From: Mollicutes bacterium
GTDB taxonomy: Bacteria > Bacillota_I > Bacilli_A > Izemoplasmatales > Izemoplasmataceae
Assembly (NCBI GenBank): GCA_003554025.1
Contig: PWFC01000039.1
Coordinates: 91,872 to 155,871, forward strand
Length of the DNA: 64,000 nt
Direction: 5' to 3'
Shown here: one piece after another, positions 8,631 through 17,337 of the stretch
How positions within the stretch are numbered: position 1 is the stretch's first letter
Layout: the number at the start of each line of letters is the position of its first letter
Translations under genes and position numbers: made by a program
The notes under the pieces: model-generated
What the model was told of the DNA's origin: nothing
Seen by the model: the letters and a program-made list of their open reading frames with translations, nothing else
The model's database searches: none

Positions 8631-9475
8631 AGCATGTGATCCCCAAAACCTACAAAGAAGCGCTCGAACACTTGAGCGAAGGCACCTACAAAGTATTGGC
8701 CGGCGGCACCGACCTTATGGTCAAAAACCGCTCGTGGAGCGAAACGCCGGCTCGCTTCAAGCAAGACATGCTCTACATCCACAACCTCGACGAACTTCGC
8801 TATGTCGAAGACAAAGGCGACCATCTCGCCATCGGGGCGCTGACCGATTATGAAACCCTTCTCCGCCATGAAGCCGTCCCGAAAGTTCTCAAGGATTGCC
8901 TGATTGAAATCGCCGGCCCGGCCATCCGCAAAGTCGGAACCCTCGCCGGAAACATCGGCAACGCCTCCCCGGCCGCCGACGGCGTGCTCTTGCTTTACCT
9001 TTTGGACGCGCAGCTGGTGATAGAACGAAAGGGCGCCCGTCGCGAAGCCTTGATCGACGATGTCATCACGGGCCCCGGCAAAACCACACTCTCCAACGAA
9101 GAGATGATTAAAGAAATCCGACTTCCGAAATCGACGTTCACCAAAACACAATTCTTGAAAGTCGGAGGCCGCAAGGCCGACGCCATCTCCAAAGTCGCCT
9201 TCGCCGGCGCCGTTCGCATCGAAGATGGAATCGTCAAAGACCTGCGCATGGCCATCGGCGCCGTCAACGTCACCGTGGTCCGCCTGCGCGAAGTGGAAAA
9301 GCTTCACACCGGCGAAACCATCAGCGCCGTGCAAGACAGCATCGTCAGCATCAAAAACGCCTACGTTCCGCACATCAAACCCATCGACGACCAGCGTTCC
9401 AACCGGGTTTATAGAAAACGCGTAGCGTTCAACATGATCGAAGATTTCATCATGAACATGCACATTCAAGACTGA
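8624..9475 (+). CDS. xdhB: Xanthine dehydrogenase FAD-binding subunit
   Basis: A 283-residue FAD-binding subunit of the molybdenum hydroxylase. The two flavin-contact stretches are visible: VLAGGTDLMV around residues 25-34 and AIRKVGTLAGNIGNASPAADG in the middle, read as two adjoining parts AIRKVGTLAGN and IGNASPAADG. It passes electrons from the Fe-S clusters to NAD or another acceptor. The order Mo, Fe-S, FAD differs from the A-B-C order of E. coli xdhABC but is common in anaerobic Bacillota. The start overlaps the Fe-S subunit by 7 bases; GAAGGTGAGGG supplies the binding site. Confidence 0.92.
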   Translation: MVKHVIPKTYKEALEHLSEGTYKVLAGGTDLMVKNRSWSETPARFKQDMLYIHNLDELRYVEDKGDHLAIGALTDYETLLRHEAVPKVLKDCLIEIAGPAIRKVGTLAGNIGNASPAADGVLLLYLLDAQLVIERKGARREALIDDVITGPGKTTLSNEEMIKEIRLPKSTFTKTQFLKVGGRKADAISKVAFAGAVRIEDGIVKDLRMAIGAVNVTVVRLREVEKLHTGETISAVQDSIVSIKNAYVPHIKPIDDQRSNRVYRKRVAFNMIEDFIMNMHIQD

Positions 9476-9493
9476 CAAAAGAAGGTGGAATGC

Positions 9494-11203
9494 ATGAACG
9501 ACAAAGAACGAATGAAAATTGCAAGAGGCGTAAAAAAAGCGGCGTTGGTTTTGAAAAACGCCCGCATCGTCAACGTGTTCACAAAGGAACTTGAAGATGG
9601 CGACATCGCGATTCAAGACGGTCTTATCGTCGGCATCGGAAAATACCGCGGAAAAGAAGAAGTCGACCTTCAAGGAAGCTATGTCGCGCCCGGATTCATC
9701 GACGGGCACGTGCACATCGAATCTTCCATGGTGACCCCGCCTCAGTTTGCGAACATCGTCCTTCCCAAGGGCACGACCACGATCATCGCCGACCCTCATG
9801 AAATCGCCAACGTCAGCGGCAAAGAAGGCATCCGTTACATGCTTCGAAGCAGCAAGGCTTCTTTCCTCGATGTCTTCATGATGATTCCTTCAAGCGTACC
9901 GGCCACCACGTTCGAAACGGCGGGCGCAAATGTGAGCGTCGAAGACATCGCCGAATTGGCGCTTGAAGACGGCGTTTTGGGTCTAGGCGAAGTGATGAAC
10001 TACCCCGATGTTTTAAAGGGAGAACAGACAATCCACGACAAAATACGGCTCATGCAACCAAGGCCCATCGACGGACACGCCCCATCGCTTAAGGGCAACG
10101 ATTTGAACGCTTATGCGACCGCAGGCGTGCAAACCGACCACGAATGTTCAACGGTCGAAGAAATGCTCGACCGCGTTCGCCGCGGCATGTATGTGCATCT
10201 GCGAGAAGGTTCGGTGACCCGTAACGTCCGCACTCTTTTAAAGGGTGTCACCGACAAAAACACCGAACGTCTGCTTTTTTGCACCGACGACAAGCATCCC
10301 GAAGACATCAAGGCCGAAGGCCACATCAATTATAACGTCAACCTCGCCATCGACCACGGCATCGACCCCATCACCGCCATCAAAATGGCGACCTTGAACG
10401 CGGCAACTTGTTACAAACTCCCCCGCCATGGCGCGATCGCGCCATCTTATTACGCGGATTTGGTGGTGTTTGACAGCCTTGAAAAGATTGAGCCCAAAGC
10501 CGTCTACAAACGCGGAACGCTCGTCGCCAAAAACAACGAACCCCTAATCGACGCGCCCACCATCAAAGACGCAACGGTCAGCGACACCGTCCACGTCGAC
10601 TTAGACCGATTGGACTTCACGCTCAAGCTCAAAAAGAACACCGTGAAAATCATCGGCCTCATCAAAAACAACATCACGACAAAACGTCTGAACGAGACCG
10701 TCCTCATCGAAGACGGAGCGTATAAAAACGACCCCGAACAAGACCTATTAAAGCTTGCCGTCGTTGAACGCCACAAAGGCAGCGGCGATTACGGTTTGGC
10801 TTTGGTCAAAGGATTCGGGCTCAAAAACGGCGCCTTGGCGATGACCATCGCCCATGATTCTCACAACCTCGTCGTTGTCGGCGATTCCGATAAAGCGATG
10901 CGTCTTGCCACCGAGAAAATCGTCGAAATATCGGGCGGCATCGTCCTTGTCAAAGACGGAGAAGTAGAAGACGCGCTTCAGCTAGAAATCGGAGGCATCA
11001 TGACGACCAAACCGGCGTCAAAGGTCGCCGAAACCTTGAATCGCATGAAAGAAAAAGTCCGCGCGATGGGACTGAACCCCGACATCGACGACCCCTTCAT
11101 CCAGCTCGCGTTCCTCTCGCTCCCCGTCATTCCGGATTTGAAGTTGACCGACCAAGGACTCTTCGACGTCAACGCCTTTAAAATCGTACCGATAGAAGAT
11201 TAA
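9494..11203 (+). CDS. ade: Adenine deaminase
   Basis: A 569-residue adenine deaminase of the AdeC type, converting adenine to hypoxanthine and ammonia with a binuclear metal site. Diagnostic stretches are GHVHIESSMVTPPQF (metal-binding HxH and the substrate-side ESSM), TTIIADPHEIANV and CTDDKHPEDI. The length matches the family. It feeds adenine into the xanthine dehydrogenase encoded just before it. ATG 9494 is preceded by AGAAGGTGG; a GTG at 9485 is in frame but sits within that binding site. The gap to the previous gene is 18 bases and to the next gene 15 bases, consistent with one operon. Confidence 0.94.
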   Translation: MNDKERMKIARGVKKAALVLKNARIVNVFTKELEDGDIAIQDGLIVGIGKYRGKEEVDLQGSYVAPGFIDGHVHIESSMVTPPQFANIVLPKGTTTIIADPHEIANVSGKEGIRYMLRSSKASFLDVFMMIPSSVPATTFETAGANVSVEDIAELALEDGVLGLGEVMNYPDVLKGEQTIHDKIRLMQPRPIDGHAPSLKGNDLNAYATAGVQTDHECSTVEEMLDRVRRGMYVHLREGSVTRNVRTLLKGVTDKNTERLLFCTDDKHPEDIKAEGHINYNVNLAIDHGIDPITAIKMATLNAATCYKLPRHGAIAPSYYADLVVFDSLEKIEPKAVYKRGTLVAKNNEPLIDAPTIKDATVSDTVHVDLDRLDFTLKLKKNTVKIIGLIKNNITTKRLNETVLIEDGAYKNDPEQDLLKLAVVERHKGSGDYGLALVKGFGLKNGALAMTIAHDSHNLVVVGDSDKAMRLATEKIVEISGGIVLVKDGEVEDALQLEIGGIMTTKPASKVAETLNRMKEKVRAMGLNPDIDDPFIQLAFLSLPVIPDLKLTDQGLFDVNAFKIVPIED

Positions 11204-11218
11204 AGAAAGCGGGATACC

Positions 11219-12469
11219 ATGGAATTCTTGACCCATTACTCTTGCACTTTGTGCGGGAGCGAATACACCCCTCCCGTAGATTTTTACACATGCCCAAAAT
11301 GCGGAGAAAAAGGCATTTTGGACATCCATTACGATTACGAACGGTTGAAAAAAACGCTGAACAAGCAATATTTTGCGGACAACACCGATTACAGCATGTG
11401 GCGCTACGAACCGCTAATGAGCGTTTCAAAAGCCCACATCGACAAAACGCTTCGCGTTGGCTGGACGCCCCATTACAAAAGCAATCAGCTTGCGAAACGT
11501 TTAAAAATGGACGCCCTTTACATCAAAGACGAAGGGCTCAACCCGACCGGTTCCCTCAAAGACCGAGCTTCGGCCGTGGCCGTTTTGAAAGCGATGGAAA
11601 ACGACAACGTCACCATCGCCTGTTCTTCGACGGGCAACGCCGCATCGAGTTTGGCCGGAAACGCCGCACGCATGGGGCTTAAGACTGTCATTTTTGTCCC
11701 CGAACGCGCTCCAATCGGCAAACTTGCGCAGTTGCTTGCCTACGGCGCCGACGTCATCAGCGTCGAGGGCGACTACAAAGCGGCCTTTCAACTTTCGAAA
11801 GCGGCCATCGACCATTTCGGCTGGTACAATCGCAACGCCGCGATCAATCCTCATATGGTCGAAGGCAAAAAGACGGTCGCATACGAAATCGCCGAACAAT
11901 TGGATTTCGACGTGCCCGACTGGGTGGTCGTCAGCGTTGGCGACGGTTGCACCATCGCCGGGGTGTACAAAGGGTTTTACGACCTTTTCGCGATCGGCAT
12001 CACCGATCGAATCCCGAAAATTCTCGGCGTTCAAAGCGAAGGGTGCGCGCCCTTCTACGAAGCGGCCAAAGAGGGACGCGAACTCATCGAGACCGACGAA
12101 AACACCATCGCCGACAGCATCGCCGTAGGCATTCCGAGAAACCCCACCAAGGCGTTAAACGCTGTAAAACGTTCCGGTGGACAATGGATCACCGTCACCG
12201 ACGAACAAATCTTGGAATCGATCGTCTTGCTTGGAAAAGAAGAAGGCGTCTTCGCCGAACCGGCCGCCGCCGCGTCGATGGCGGGGCTTTTGGAGGCTCT
12301 TGAACAAAACGTCGTCTCAAGGAGAGAACGCGTCTCGGTGATCGTAACCGGCAACGGCCTCAAAGACACGAAATCGATGGAACATTACGGAATCAAACCA
12401 AAACGGCTGAAACCCGATTTGGATCTGTTGATAGAGTACATGCAAAACAACGAAGGAGGACGAACATGA
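11219..12469 (+). CDS. Threonine-synthase-like PLP enzyme with N-terminal zinc ribbon
   Basis: A 416-residue fold-type II PLP enzyme resembling threonine synthase. An N-terminal zinc-ribbon has C9, C12, C25 and C28 (SCTLCGSEY and YTCPKCGEKG). The PLP lysine lies in GSLKDRAS, the phosphate-binding loop is SSTGNAASS, and VVSVGDGCTIAGV follows. Position inside a purine operon argues against threonine biosynthesis. In E. coli the corresponding step is YgeX, a diaminopropionate ammonia-lyase that also has this fold, so this gene may take that or a related elimination step. This is inference; the true substrate is open. It overlaps the next gene by four bases (ATGA). Confidence 0.8.
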   Translation: MEFLTHYSCTLCGSEYTPPVDFYTCPKCGEKGILDIHYDYERLKKTLNKQYFADNTDYSMWRYEPLMSVSKAHIDKTLRVGWTPHYKSNQLAKRLKMDALYIKDEGLNPTGSLKDRASAVAVLKAMENDNVTIACSSTGNAASSLAGNAARMGLKTVIFVPERAPIGKLAQLLAYGADVISVEGDYKAAFQLSKAAIDHFGWYNRNAAINPHMVEGKKTVAYEIAEQLDFDVPDWVVVSVGDGCTIAGVYKGFYDLFAIGITDRIPKILGVQSEGCAPFYEAAKEGRELIETDENTIADSIAVGIPRNPTKALNAVKRSGGQWITVTDEQILESIVLLGKEEGVFAEPAAAASMAGLLEALEQNVVSRRERVSVIVTGNGLKDTKSMEHYGIKPKRLKPDLDLLIEYMQNNEGGRT

Positions 12470-13824
12470 AAAAAAGCACCCTGGGTCCCACCTATGAGGA
12501 GATGCTGCACCCAAGCAAGTTGGACGCCTCGTTGCGCAAGCAAGCGCTTGCCGCCAAAAAGGACGAACTGGACCCGATGAACTTGTTCAACATCACTTGG
12601 AAAAAGGAAAACAACGAAGTCAACAAAGTCGTGCTTCCTAAGGCTTTGACCGGCGTCGACGCAAACATTGTCGTGATGCTCGGCAAAGATTTTCCTAGCG
12701 GTTCCCATAAAGTCGGACCCGCGTATTCGACCTTGATCGAAGGCTATGTCGATGGCGACATCGTCCCCGGCAAACACACCATTCTTGGGCCTTCTACCGG
12801 GAATTTTGGCATTGGCGTTTCCTACATCTGCAACTTGATGGATTACGAAGCCGTCGTCATCATGCCCGACAACATGAGCAAAGAACGTTACGACCGCATC
12901 AAGGGGTACGGGGCAAAACTCGATTTGACCCCGGGAACGGAATCGGACGTCATCTTGACGCTTGAGAAAACGCACAAGCTTTCCAAAGACCCCAAAAACG
13001 TCGCCTTGGCGCAATTCGAATTGATGCCGAATTACCGTTTTCACCGCCACGTTACGGGATATAGCGCCATCGAAGCGGTTAAGGGCGTCGGCAACGGCCG
13101 CATCGCCTGCTTCGCATCCGCTCCCGGAAGCGCGGGAACTTTGGCCGCGGGCGATCAGATCAAAAAAGAGTACCCCGAGGCGAAAATCGCCGCCTTAGAA
13201 CCTTACGAATGCTCGACCCTCATGGACGGCGGGCGCGGCCAACACCGTATTGAAGGGATTGGCGACAAGATGTGCACGTTGATCCATAACGTGCTCAACA
13301 CCGATTTCATCGCCCTTGTGAGCGATGAGGACGCCGTACGCGGGTTGAAAGTGTTGCGCGATGGCGTCGACGTTTTGGCCGAGTTTGGCGTCGAGAAGAA
13401 ACAATTGAAAGCCATGCGCGATTTCTTCGGCGTCTCCGGCGTGTGCAACATCCTAGGCGCGATCAAAATGGCGAAATATTTGAAACTAGGCCCCGAAGAC
13501 AACGTCGTCACCGTCGCGACCGACGGATTCGACCGTTACGACAGCGTGATGGAAGATTTGGAAAACCGTTATCTTGAAACCGAAGACTTCGTCTTGCGCC
13601 GTTGGTTCCGCGACATTTTCTTAAAAGCCGACACGGAAAACGTCGCCGATTACCGAAGCGCCGCGCAAAAAGAAAAACTGTTCAAGCAAAAAGAAAACGA
13701 CTGGCTCAAGTTCGGCTACGAACAAGCCTACCTCGACAAAATGAAGTCGATGGATTTCTGGGACGAGGAATACGAGAAAATCTACGAGTACAACGAAAAA
13801 ATTCAAGCGCTACGAAACCATTAG
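12466..13824 (+). CDS. Fold-type II PLP enzyme, cysteine-synthase-like, purine cluster
   Basis: A 452-residue PLP-dependent enzyme of the cysteine synthase/diaminopropionate lyase superfamily. The probable PLP lysine is in [11 protein letters not shown], the phosphate loop is [11 protein letters not shown], and a glycine-rich strand [15 protein letters not shown] lies in the C-terminal half. It is longer than typical cysteine synthase (about 310 residues), with extra N- and C-terminal segments, and does not look like canonical YgeX of E. coli. It is translationally coupled to the threonine-synthase-like gene, which suggests the two PLP enzymes act on successive or alternative intermediates such as 2,3-diaminopropionate. 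Substrate is inferred only from context. Confidence 0.75.
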   Translation: MKKSTLGPTYEEMLHPSKLDASLRKQALAAKKDELDPMNLFNITWKKENNEVNKVVLPKALTGVDANIVVMLGKDFPSGSHKVGPAYSTLIEGYVDGDIVPGKHTILGPSTGNFGIGVSYICNLMDYEAVVIMPDNMSKERYDRIKGYGAKLDLTPGTESDVILTLEKTHKLSKDPKNVALAQFELMPNYRFHRHVTGYSAIEAVKGVGNGRIACFASAPGSAGTLAAGDQIKKEYPEAKIAALEPYECSTLMDGGRGQHRIEGIGDKMCTLIHNVLNTDFIALVSDEDAVRGLKVLRDGVDVLAEFGVEKKQLKAMRDFFGVSGVCNILGAIKMAKYLKLGPEDNVVTVATDGFDRYDSVMEDLENRYLETEDFVLRRWFRDIFLKADTENVADYRSAAQKEKLFKQKENDWLKFGYEQAYLDKMKSMDFWDEEYEKIYEYNEKIQALRNH

Positions 13825-13834
13825 GAGGTATATT

Positions 13835-15055
13835 GTGAACATAAATTTTGAAGAAATACTCAAAAAAGCGAAACACTACGAAGAAGACATGACCAAGTTT
13901 TTGCGCGACATGGTGCGCATCCCAAGCGAAAGCCAGCAAGAAAAGGACGTTATATTGCGCATCAAAGAGGAGATGGAAAAAGTCGGGTTCGACAAAATCG
14001 AAATCGATCCGATGGGCAACATCATCGGCACCATCGGCAAAGGCAAACGTCTGATCGCGATGGATGCGCACATCGACACCGTCGGCATCGGCGAGCGCAA
14101 AAACTGGGATTTCGACCCATATGAAGGATTCGAAGACGAAACATACATCGGCGGTCGTGGCACAAGCGACCAAGAAGGCGGCATGGCCTCGATGGTCTAC
14201 GCCGGCAAAATCATCAAAGATTTCAATCTTGAAGACGATTACACGCTTTTGATCACCGGCACCGTGCAAGAAGAGGATTGCGACGGTTTGTGTTGGCAAT
14301 ACCTGATTGAAGAGATGGGCATCAAACCCGAGTTCGTCGTCATCACCGAACCCACATCCTGCAACATTTACCGCGGACAACGCGGCCGAATGGAAATCAA
14401 GGTTTCCACGCACGGGGTCTCTTGTCACGGCAGCGCCCCCGAACGCGGCGACAACGCCATTTTCAAAATGGCGCCGATTTTGCAGGAACTTGAAGCGTTG
14501 CACAAAGATTTGCACGACGATCCATTCCTAGGAAAAGGCACTTTGACCGTCAGCGAAATATTCTACAGTTCCCCATCACGTTGCGCCGTCGCCGATGGCT
14601 GCAGCGTCTCCATCGACCGCCGTTTGACCCACGGCGAGACTCCCGAGGGCGCGATGGATGAAATCCGCAACCTTCCTTCGGTGAAAAGCGCGGACGCAAA
14701 GGTTGAAATGTATGATTATGAAGAGCCCTCTTACACCGGTTTGGTGTATCCGACGAAGACGTATTTCCCAAGCTGGGTGTTGGAAGAAGAACACATCGCC
14801 ACGCAAACACTCGTGGACGCTTACAGGGAACTCTTCGGCGGCAAGCCGCTTGTCGATAAGTGGACCTTCTCGACAAACGGCGTCTCGATTATGGGCCGCT
14901 ACGACATTCCTTGCATCGGTTTTGGCCCCGGGCACGAAAAAGAAGCGCACGCCCCGAACGAAAAGACGGAAAAAGAACACCTCGTCAAAGCCGCGGCCAT
15001 GTACGCGGTCATTCCCAATCTCTATCTGAAACGCCTGGAAAAAACAAATTCATAA
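13835..15055 (+). CDS. ygeY: YgeY-like M20 family hydrolase
   Basis: A 406-residue M20-type zinc hydrolase. Motifs: [11 protein letters not shown] (metal ligand and catalytic aspartate), [10 protein letters not shown] (bridging aspartate), TVQEEDCDG (catalytic and metal-binding glutamates), VITEPTS and [15 protein letters not shown] of the dimerisation domain. This is the YgeY group annotated as a selenium-metabolism-linked hydrolase, which removes an N-acyl or ureido group in purine breakdown. The start is GTG at 13835 with AGGAGGT 6 bases upstream; no closer ATG exists. It stands between the PLP enzymes and the carbamoyltransferase, the order expected for a pathway ending in a ureido amino acid. 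Confidence 0.88.
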   Translation: MNINFEEILKKAKHYEEDMTKFLRDMVRIPSESQQEKDVILRIKEEMEKVGFDKIEIDPMGNIIGTIGKGKRLIAMDAHIDTVGIGERKNWDFDPYEGFEDETYIGGRGTSDQEGGMASMVYAGKIIKDFNLEDDYTLLITGTVQEEDCDGLCWQYLIEEMGIKPEFVVITEPTSCNIYRGQRGRMEIKVSTHGVSCHGSAPERGDNAIFKMAPILQELEALHKDLHDDPFLGKGTLTVSEIFYSSPSRCAVADGCSVSIDRRLTHGETPEGAMDEIRNLPSVKSADAKVEMYDYEEPSYTGLVYPTKTYFPSWVLEEEHIATQTLVDAYRELFGGKPLVDKWTFSTNGVSIMGRYDIPCIGFGPGHEKEAHAPNEKTEKEHLVKAAAMYAVIPNLYLKRLEKTNS

Positions 15056-15073
15056 TAAAAAAGGAGTTATTCT

Positions 15074-16057
15074 ATGAAACCACTTTTTAAAGGAAAACAC
15101 TTCATCACCCTCGAAGATTGGAAAACCGAAGAAATTGAAAAACTTTTGGAGGTAAGCGCCGACCTCAAAGAAAAGTTCAAGAACAACGAAATCACCGATT
15201 ATTTGAAAAACAAGACGTCATTTTTGATGTTCTTTGAACAATCCACCCGCACCCGCAATTCCATGGAAGCCGGCATCGCGCAACTAGGCGGCCACGCAAA
15301 CTTCCTAGATACCTCAACCATGCAAATCTCGCACGGCGAAACCGGCAAAGACACCGCCATCATCCTTTCAAGCTACGGACACGGCATCGCCGCGCGCAAC
15401 TGTTTTTGGCGGCAAGGCAACAAGTTCTTGCGCGAGATGGCCGACAACGCCAGCGTCCCCGTGATGAACTTGCAATGCGACCTTTACCATCCGATGCAAG
15501 GCCTTGCCGACCTCATGACCATCAAAGAGGTCAAAAAGAAGACCGAAAACGTCAAGGTCTCGATCATCTGGGCTTATGCGACGAGCCACAAAAAGCCCAT
15601 CAGCGTCCCTCTTACGCAGGCGCTGTTGTTCCCGCGTTTCGGCATGGAGGTAGTCCTCGCGCATCCTAAAGGCTATGAACTGCCCGAGTGGGTTTTGGAA
15701 AAAGCCCGCAAGAACGCCGAAGAAAACGGCGGCACCTTCAAAGTCACCAACGACATGGAAGAAGCGTATAAAGACGCCGACATCGTCATCCCCAAAAACT
15801 GGGGAAGCTGGGTCAGCAACCAAAGCGACGACGTCATCGACGACATCTTAGAATCGAACAAGCACTGGAAATGCACCGAAAAAATGATGGCGCTTGCCAA
15901 GCCCGATGCGAATTATATGCACGCCCTTCCCGCCGACCGCGGCAACGAAGTGGAAGATTCCGTCATCGACGGCAAGCAATCGATCGTTTATCAAGAAGCC
16001 GAAAATCGTCTCCATACCGCCAAAGCGGTCATGGCCATGACGATGGGCGACAAGTAA
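15074..16057 (+). CDS. ygeW: YgeW-like knotted carbamoyltransferase
   Basis: A 327-residue carbamoyltransferase. FEQSTRTRNSMEAG is the carbamoyl-phosphate loop and YHPMQGLADLMTI the second substrate motif. It matches the YgeW group of knotted transcarbamylases found in purine catabolic clusters, though E. coli YgeW is longer (about 396 residues). In the degradative direction it would transfer a carbamoyl group from a ureido intermediate to phosphate, yielding carbamoyl phosphate and, through carbamate kinase, ATP. No carbamate kinase gene is in the window. The gene is the last of the operon: an elaborate hairpin terminator follows within six bases. Confidence 0.88.
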   Translation: MKPLFKGKHFITLEDWKTEEIEKLLEVSADLKEKFKNNEITDYLKNKTSFLMFFEQSTRTRNSMEAGIAQLGGHANFLDTSTMQISHGETGKDTAIILSSYGHGIAARNCFWRQGNKFLREMADNASVPVMNLQCDLYHPMQGLADLMTIKEVKKKTENVKVSIIWAYATSHKKPISVPLTQALLFPRFGMEVVLAHPKGYELPEWVLEKARKNAEENGGTFKVTNDMEEAYKDADIVIPKNWGSWVSNQSDDVIDDILESNKHWKCTEKMMALAKPDANYMHALPADRGNEVEDSVIDGKQSIVYQEAENRLHTAKAVMAMTMGDK

Positions 16058-16062
16058 GACAC

Positions 16063-16145
16063 AAAAAAGCGCTCCTCGCGGGCTGAACCCCAACATTGGA
16101 TGCGATTTCCAATACAACGGGTAAAGCTCACGGGAGCGCTTTTTT
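16063..16145. terminator. Bidirectional, multi-helix terminator between convergent genes
   Basis: A perfect 13-base-pair outer stem (16063-16075 with 16133-16145) carries A6 on one side and T6 on the other, so it can stop transcription from both ygeW and the convergent deaminase. The 57 bases inside are not an ordinary loop: GGCT/AGCT (16081-16084 with 16125-16128), ACCC/GGGT (16087-16090 with 16119-16122) and ATTGGA/TCCAAT (16095-16100 with 16108-16113) extend it into a rod of about 27 base pairs. Confidence 0.85.
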
Positions 16146-16632
16146 AATAGATTTCTTTGCCTAAGGCTTCGTATTCTCGGAAGAGTTTCAAACAGTCTTC
16201 GCGGAAATCTTCGCGGATTTCCAAAATGCTTGTGTCTTTGCAGCCGTCTTCGATGTACTTATAGATGAAGTCGTCGCGAAAGCCGATTTCATCGGCGTCT
16301 TCGGGGCGGCAACCGTAGACGATGGTTTTGATGTTCGACCAGATGATGGCGCCTAAACACATGGGACAGGGGTAGGCGGTGGTGTAGAGAATGCATCCGC
16401 TCAGATCGTGGTTGCGAATCTTTTTCGACGCTTCGCGAATGGCGTTGATTTCGGCGTGGGCGGTGGCGTCGTGGTCGCCCAAAACCGAATTCGAGGTTAC
16501 CGAAAGCACTTCGCCTTGTTCGTCGATGACCGCGGCGCCGAAAGGGCCGCCCAAGTCTTCGTTCATGGTTTGCTTGGCGCGTTCAATGGCCAATTGCATA
16601 ATCTTTTTGTCTGTAATAGTAATGCGTATCAC
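16144..16632 (-). CDS. guaD: Guanine deaminase-like cytidine-deaminase-fold protein
   Basis: A 162-residue zinc deaminase of the CDA fold. HAEIN supplies the zinc histidine and catalytic glutamate, and PCPMCLG the two zinc cysteines; LGGPFGAAVID near the N-terminus and GFRDDF near the C-terminus fit the guanine deaminase branch rather than TadA. It would convert guanine to xanthine, feeding the adjacent xanthine dehydrogenase. It converges on the purine operon and has its own promoter. The start is uncertain: GTG 16632 lies inside GAGGTGAT, itself a good ribosome binding site, and the next ATG comes only after residue 10 (ATG-CAA-TTG), so initiation at a rare ATT codon is possible. Confidence 0.85.
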   Translation of the reverse strand: MIRITITDKKIMQLAIERAKQTMNEDLGGPFGAAVIDEQGEVLSVTSNSVLGDHDATAHAEINAIREASKKIRNHDLSGCILYTTAYPCPMCLGAIIWSNIKTIVYGCRPEDADEIGFRDDFIYKYIEDGCKDTSILEIREDFREDCLKLFREYEALGKEIY

Positions 16633-16656
16633 CTCAACATTCAGTCTGTTACCTCA

Positions 16657-16685
16657 ATTATACCTTTTTCAAGGGTTTTAGGCAA
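16657..16685 (-). promoter_or_regulatory. Promoter of the guanine deaminase gene
   Basis: On the minus strand TTGCCT (-35, 16685-16680) and a perfect TATAAT (-10, 16662-16657) are separated by 17 bases, 25 bases before the proposed GTG. Confidence 0.75.
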
Positions 16686-16736
16686 TAATCGCAGCCATAG
16701 TCTTTACAAATAATGCTACTCACAACTTGATATGTT

Positions 16737-16745
16737 TGGTATAAT
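16737..16745 (+). promoter_or_regulatory. Extended -10 promoter before the methyltransferase operon
   Basis: TGGTATAAT is a perfect extended -10 element about 30 bases before ATG 16776. No convincing -35 lies at the proper distance. Confidence 0.65.
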
Positions 16746-16775
16746 GGTAAAGGATTGAAGGTTTGGGAGGCGAAT

Positions 16776-17321
16776 ATGTCAAAACGGTTGATTCCTTTTA
16801 CGCATCGTGTGCTTGAAGAAATCGTCACGAAAGACGATCTCGTCGTCGATGCGACCGCCGGAAACGGGCACGACACGGCGTTTTTGGCAAAACATGCCGC
16901 GCACGTTTTTGCCTTCGATGTGCAGGATGAAGCGCTCAAAAGCACGCGCACGCGGCTTGAGAAGGAAAACCTTGCCAACGTGACACTCATCCGGGATTCG
17001 CACGAAAACATCCCTTTGCACATTTACAAAGACATCAAGGCGGCGGTCTTCAACCTCGGGTACCTCCCCGGCGGCGACAAAACCTTGACCACGAAGGCTT
17101 TGACGAGCGTTCAAGCCGTGTCGAATATGCTAGAGTTGCTCGTTAAGGGCGGCGTGGTGGCGGTGACGGTGTATTTGGGGCATTCAGAAGGCAAAAACGA
17201 AGCCGATGCGCTGATGCGTTTTGCCGATACGCTATCTGAGGAAACTTACAGAGTCAGCGTCTATAAAATTCTAAACCGAAACGAAGCGCCTTTTACCATG
17301 TTTATTGAAAAACTCAAATAG
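16776..17321 (+). CDS. mnmM: MnmM (YtqB)-like tRNA methyltransferase
   Basis: A 181-residue class I SAM-dependent methyltransferase. VVDATAGNGHDTAFLA is the SAM-binding loop and VFNLGYLPGGDKTL the family-specific catalytic motif of the YtqB group. Members methylate nm5s2U at tRNA position 34 in Bacillota. ATG 16776 follows GGGAGG; a TTG at 16755 is in frame but lacks a binding site. It opens a three-gene transcription unit with the membrane protein (17 bases later) and the SDR gene. The family is older-annotated as rRNA methylase; the tRNA role is the better-supported one. Confidence 0.85.
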   Translation: MSKRLIPFTHRVLEEIVTKDDLVVDATAGNGHDTAFLAKHAAHVFAFDVQDEALKSTRTRLEKENLANVTLIRDSHENIPLHIYKDIKAAVFNLGYLPGGDKTLTTKALTSVQAVSNMLELLVKGGVVAVTVYLGHSEGKNEADALMRFADTLSEETYRVSVYKILNRNEAPFTMFIEKLK

Positions 17322-17337
17322 AAGAAGGAGAGATTGT

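Noticed and set aside
8501..9799. Minus-strand open frame of 432 codons
   Set aside because: Antisense to xdhB and the start of ade, low-complexity composition rich in F, D and V as expected from a shadow.
1..16057. Selenocysteine-encoding in-frame TGA in the molybdenum hydroxylase cluster
   Set aside because: All genes read through without internal TGA. Selenium in this enzyme group sits in the cofactor, not in the chain, so no such codon is expected.
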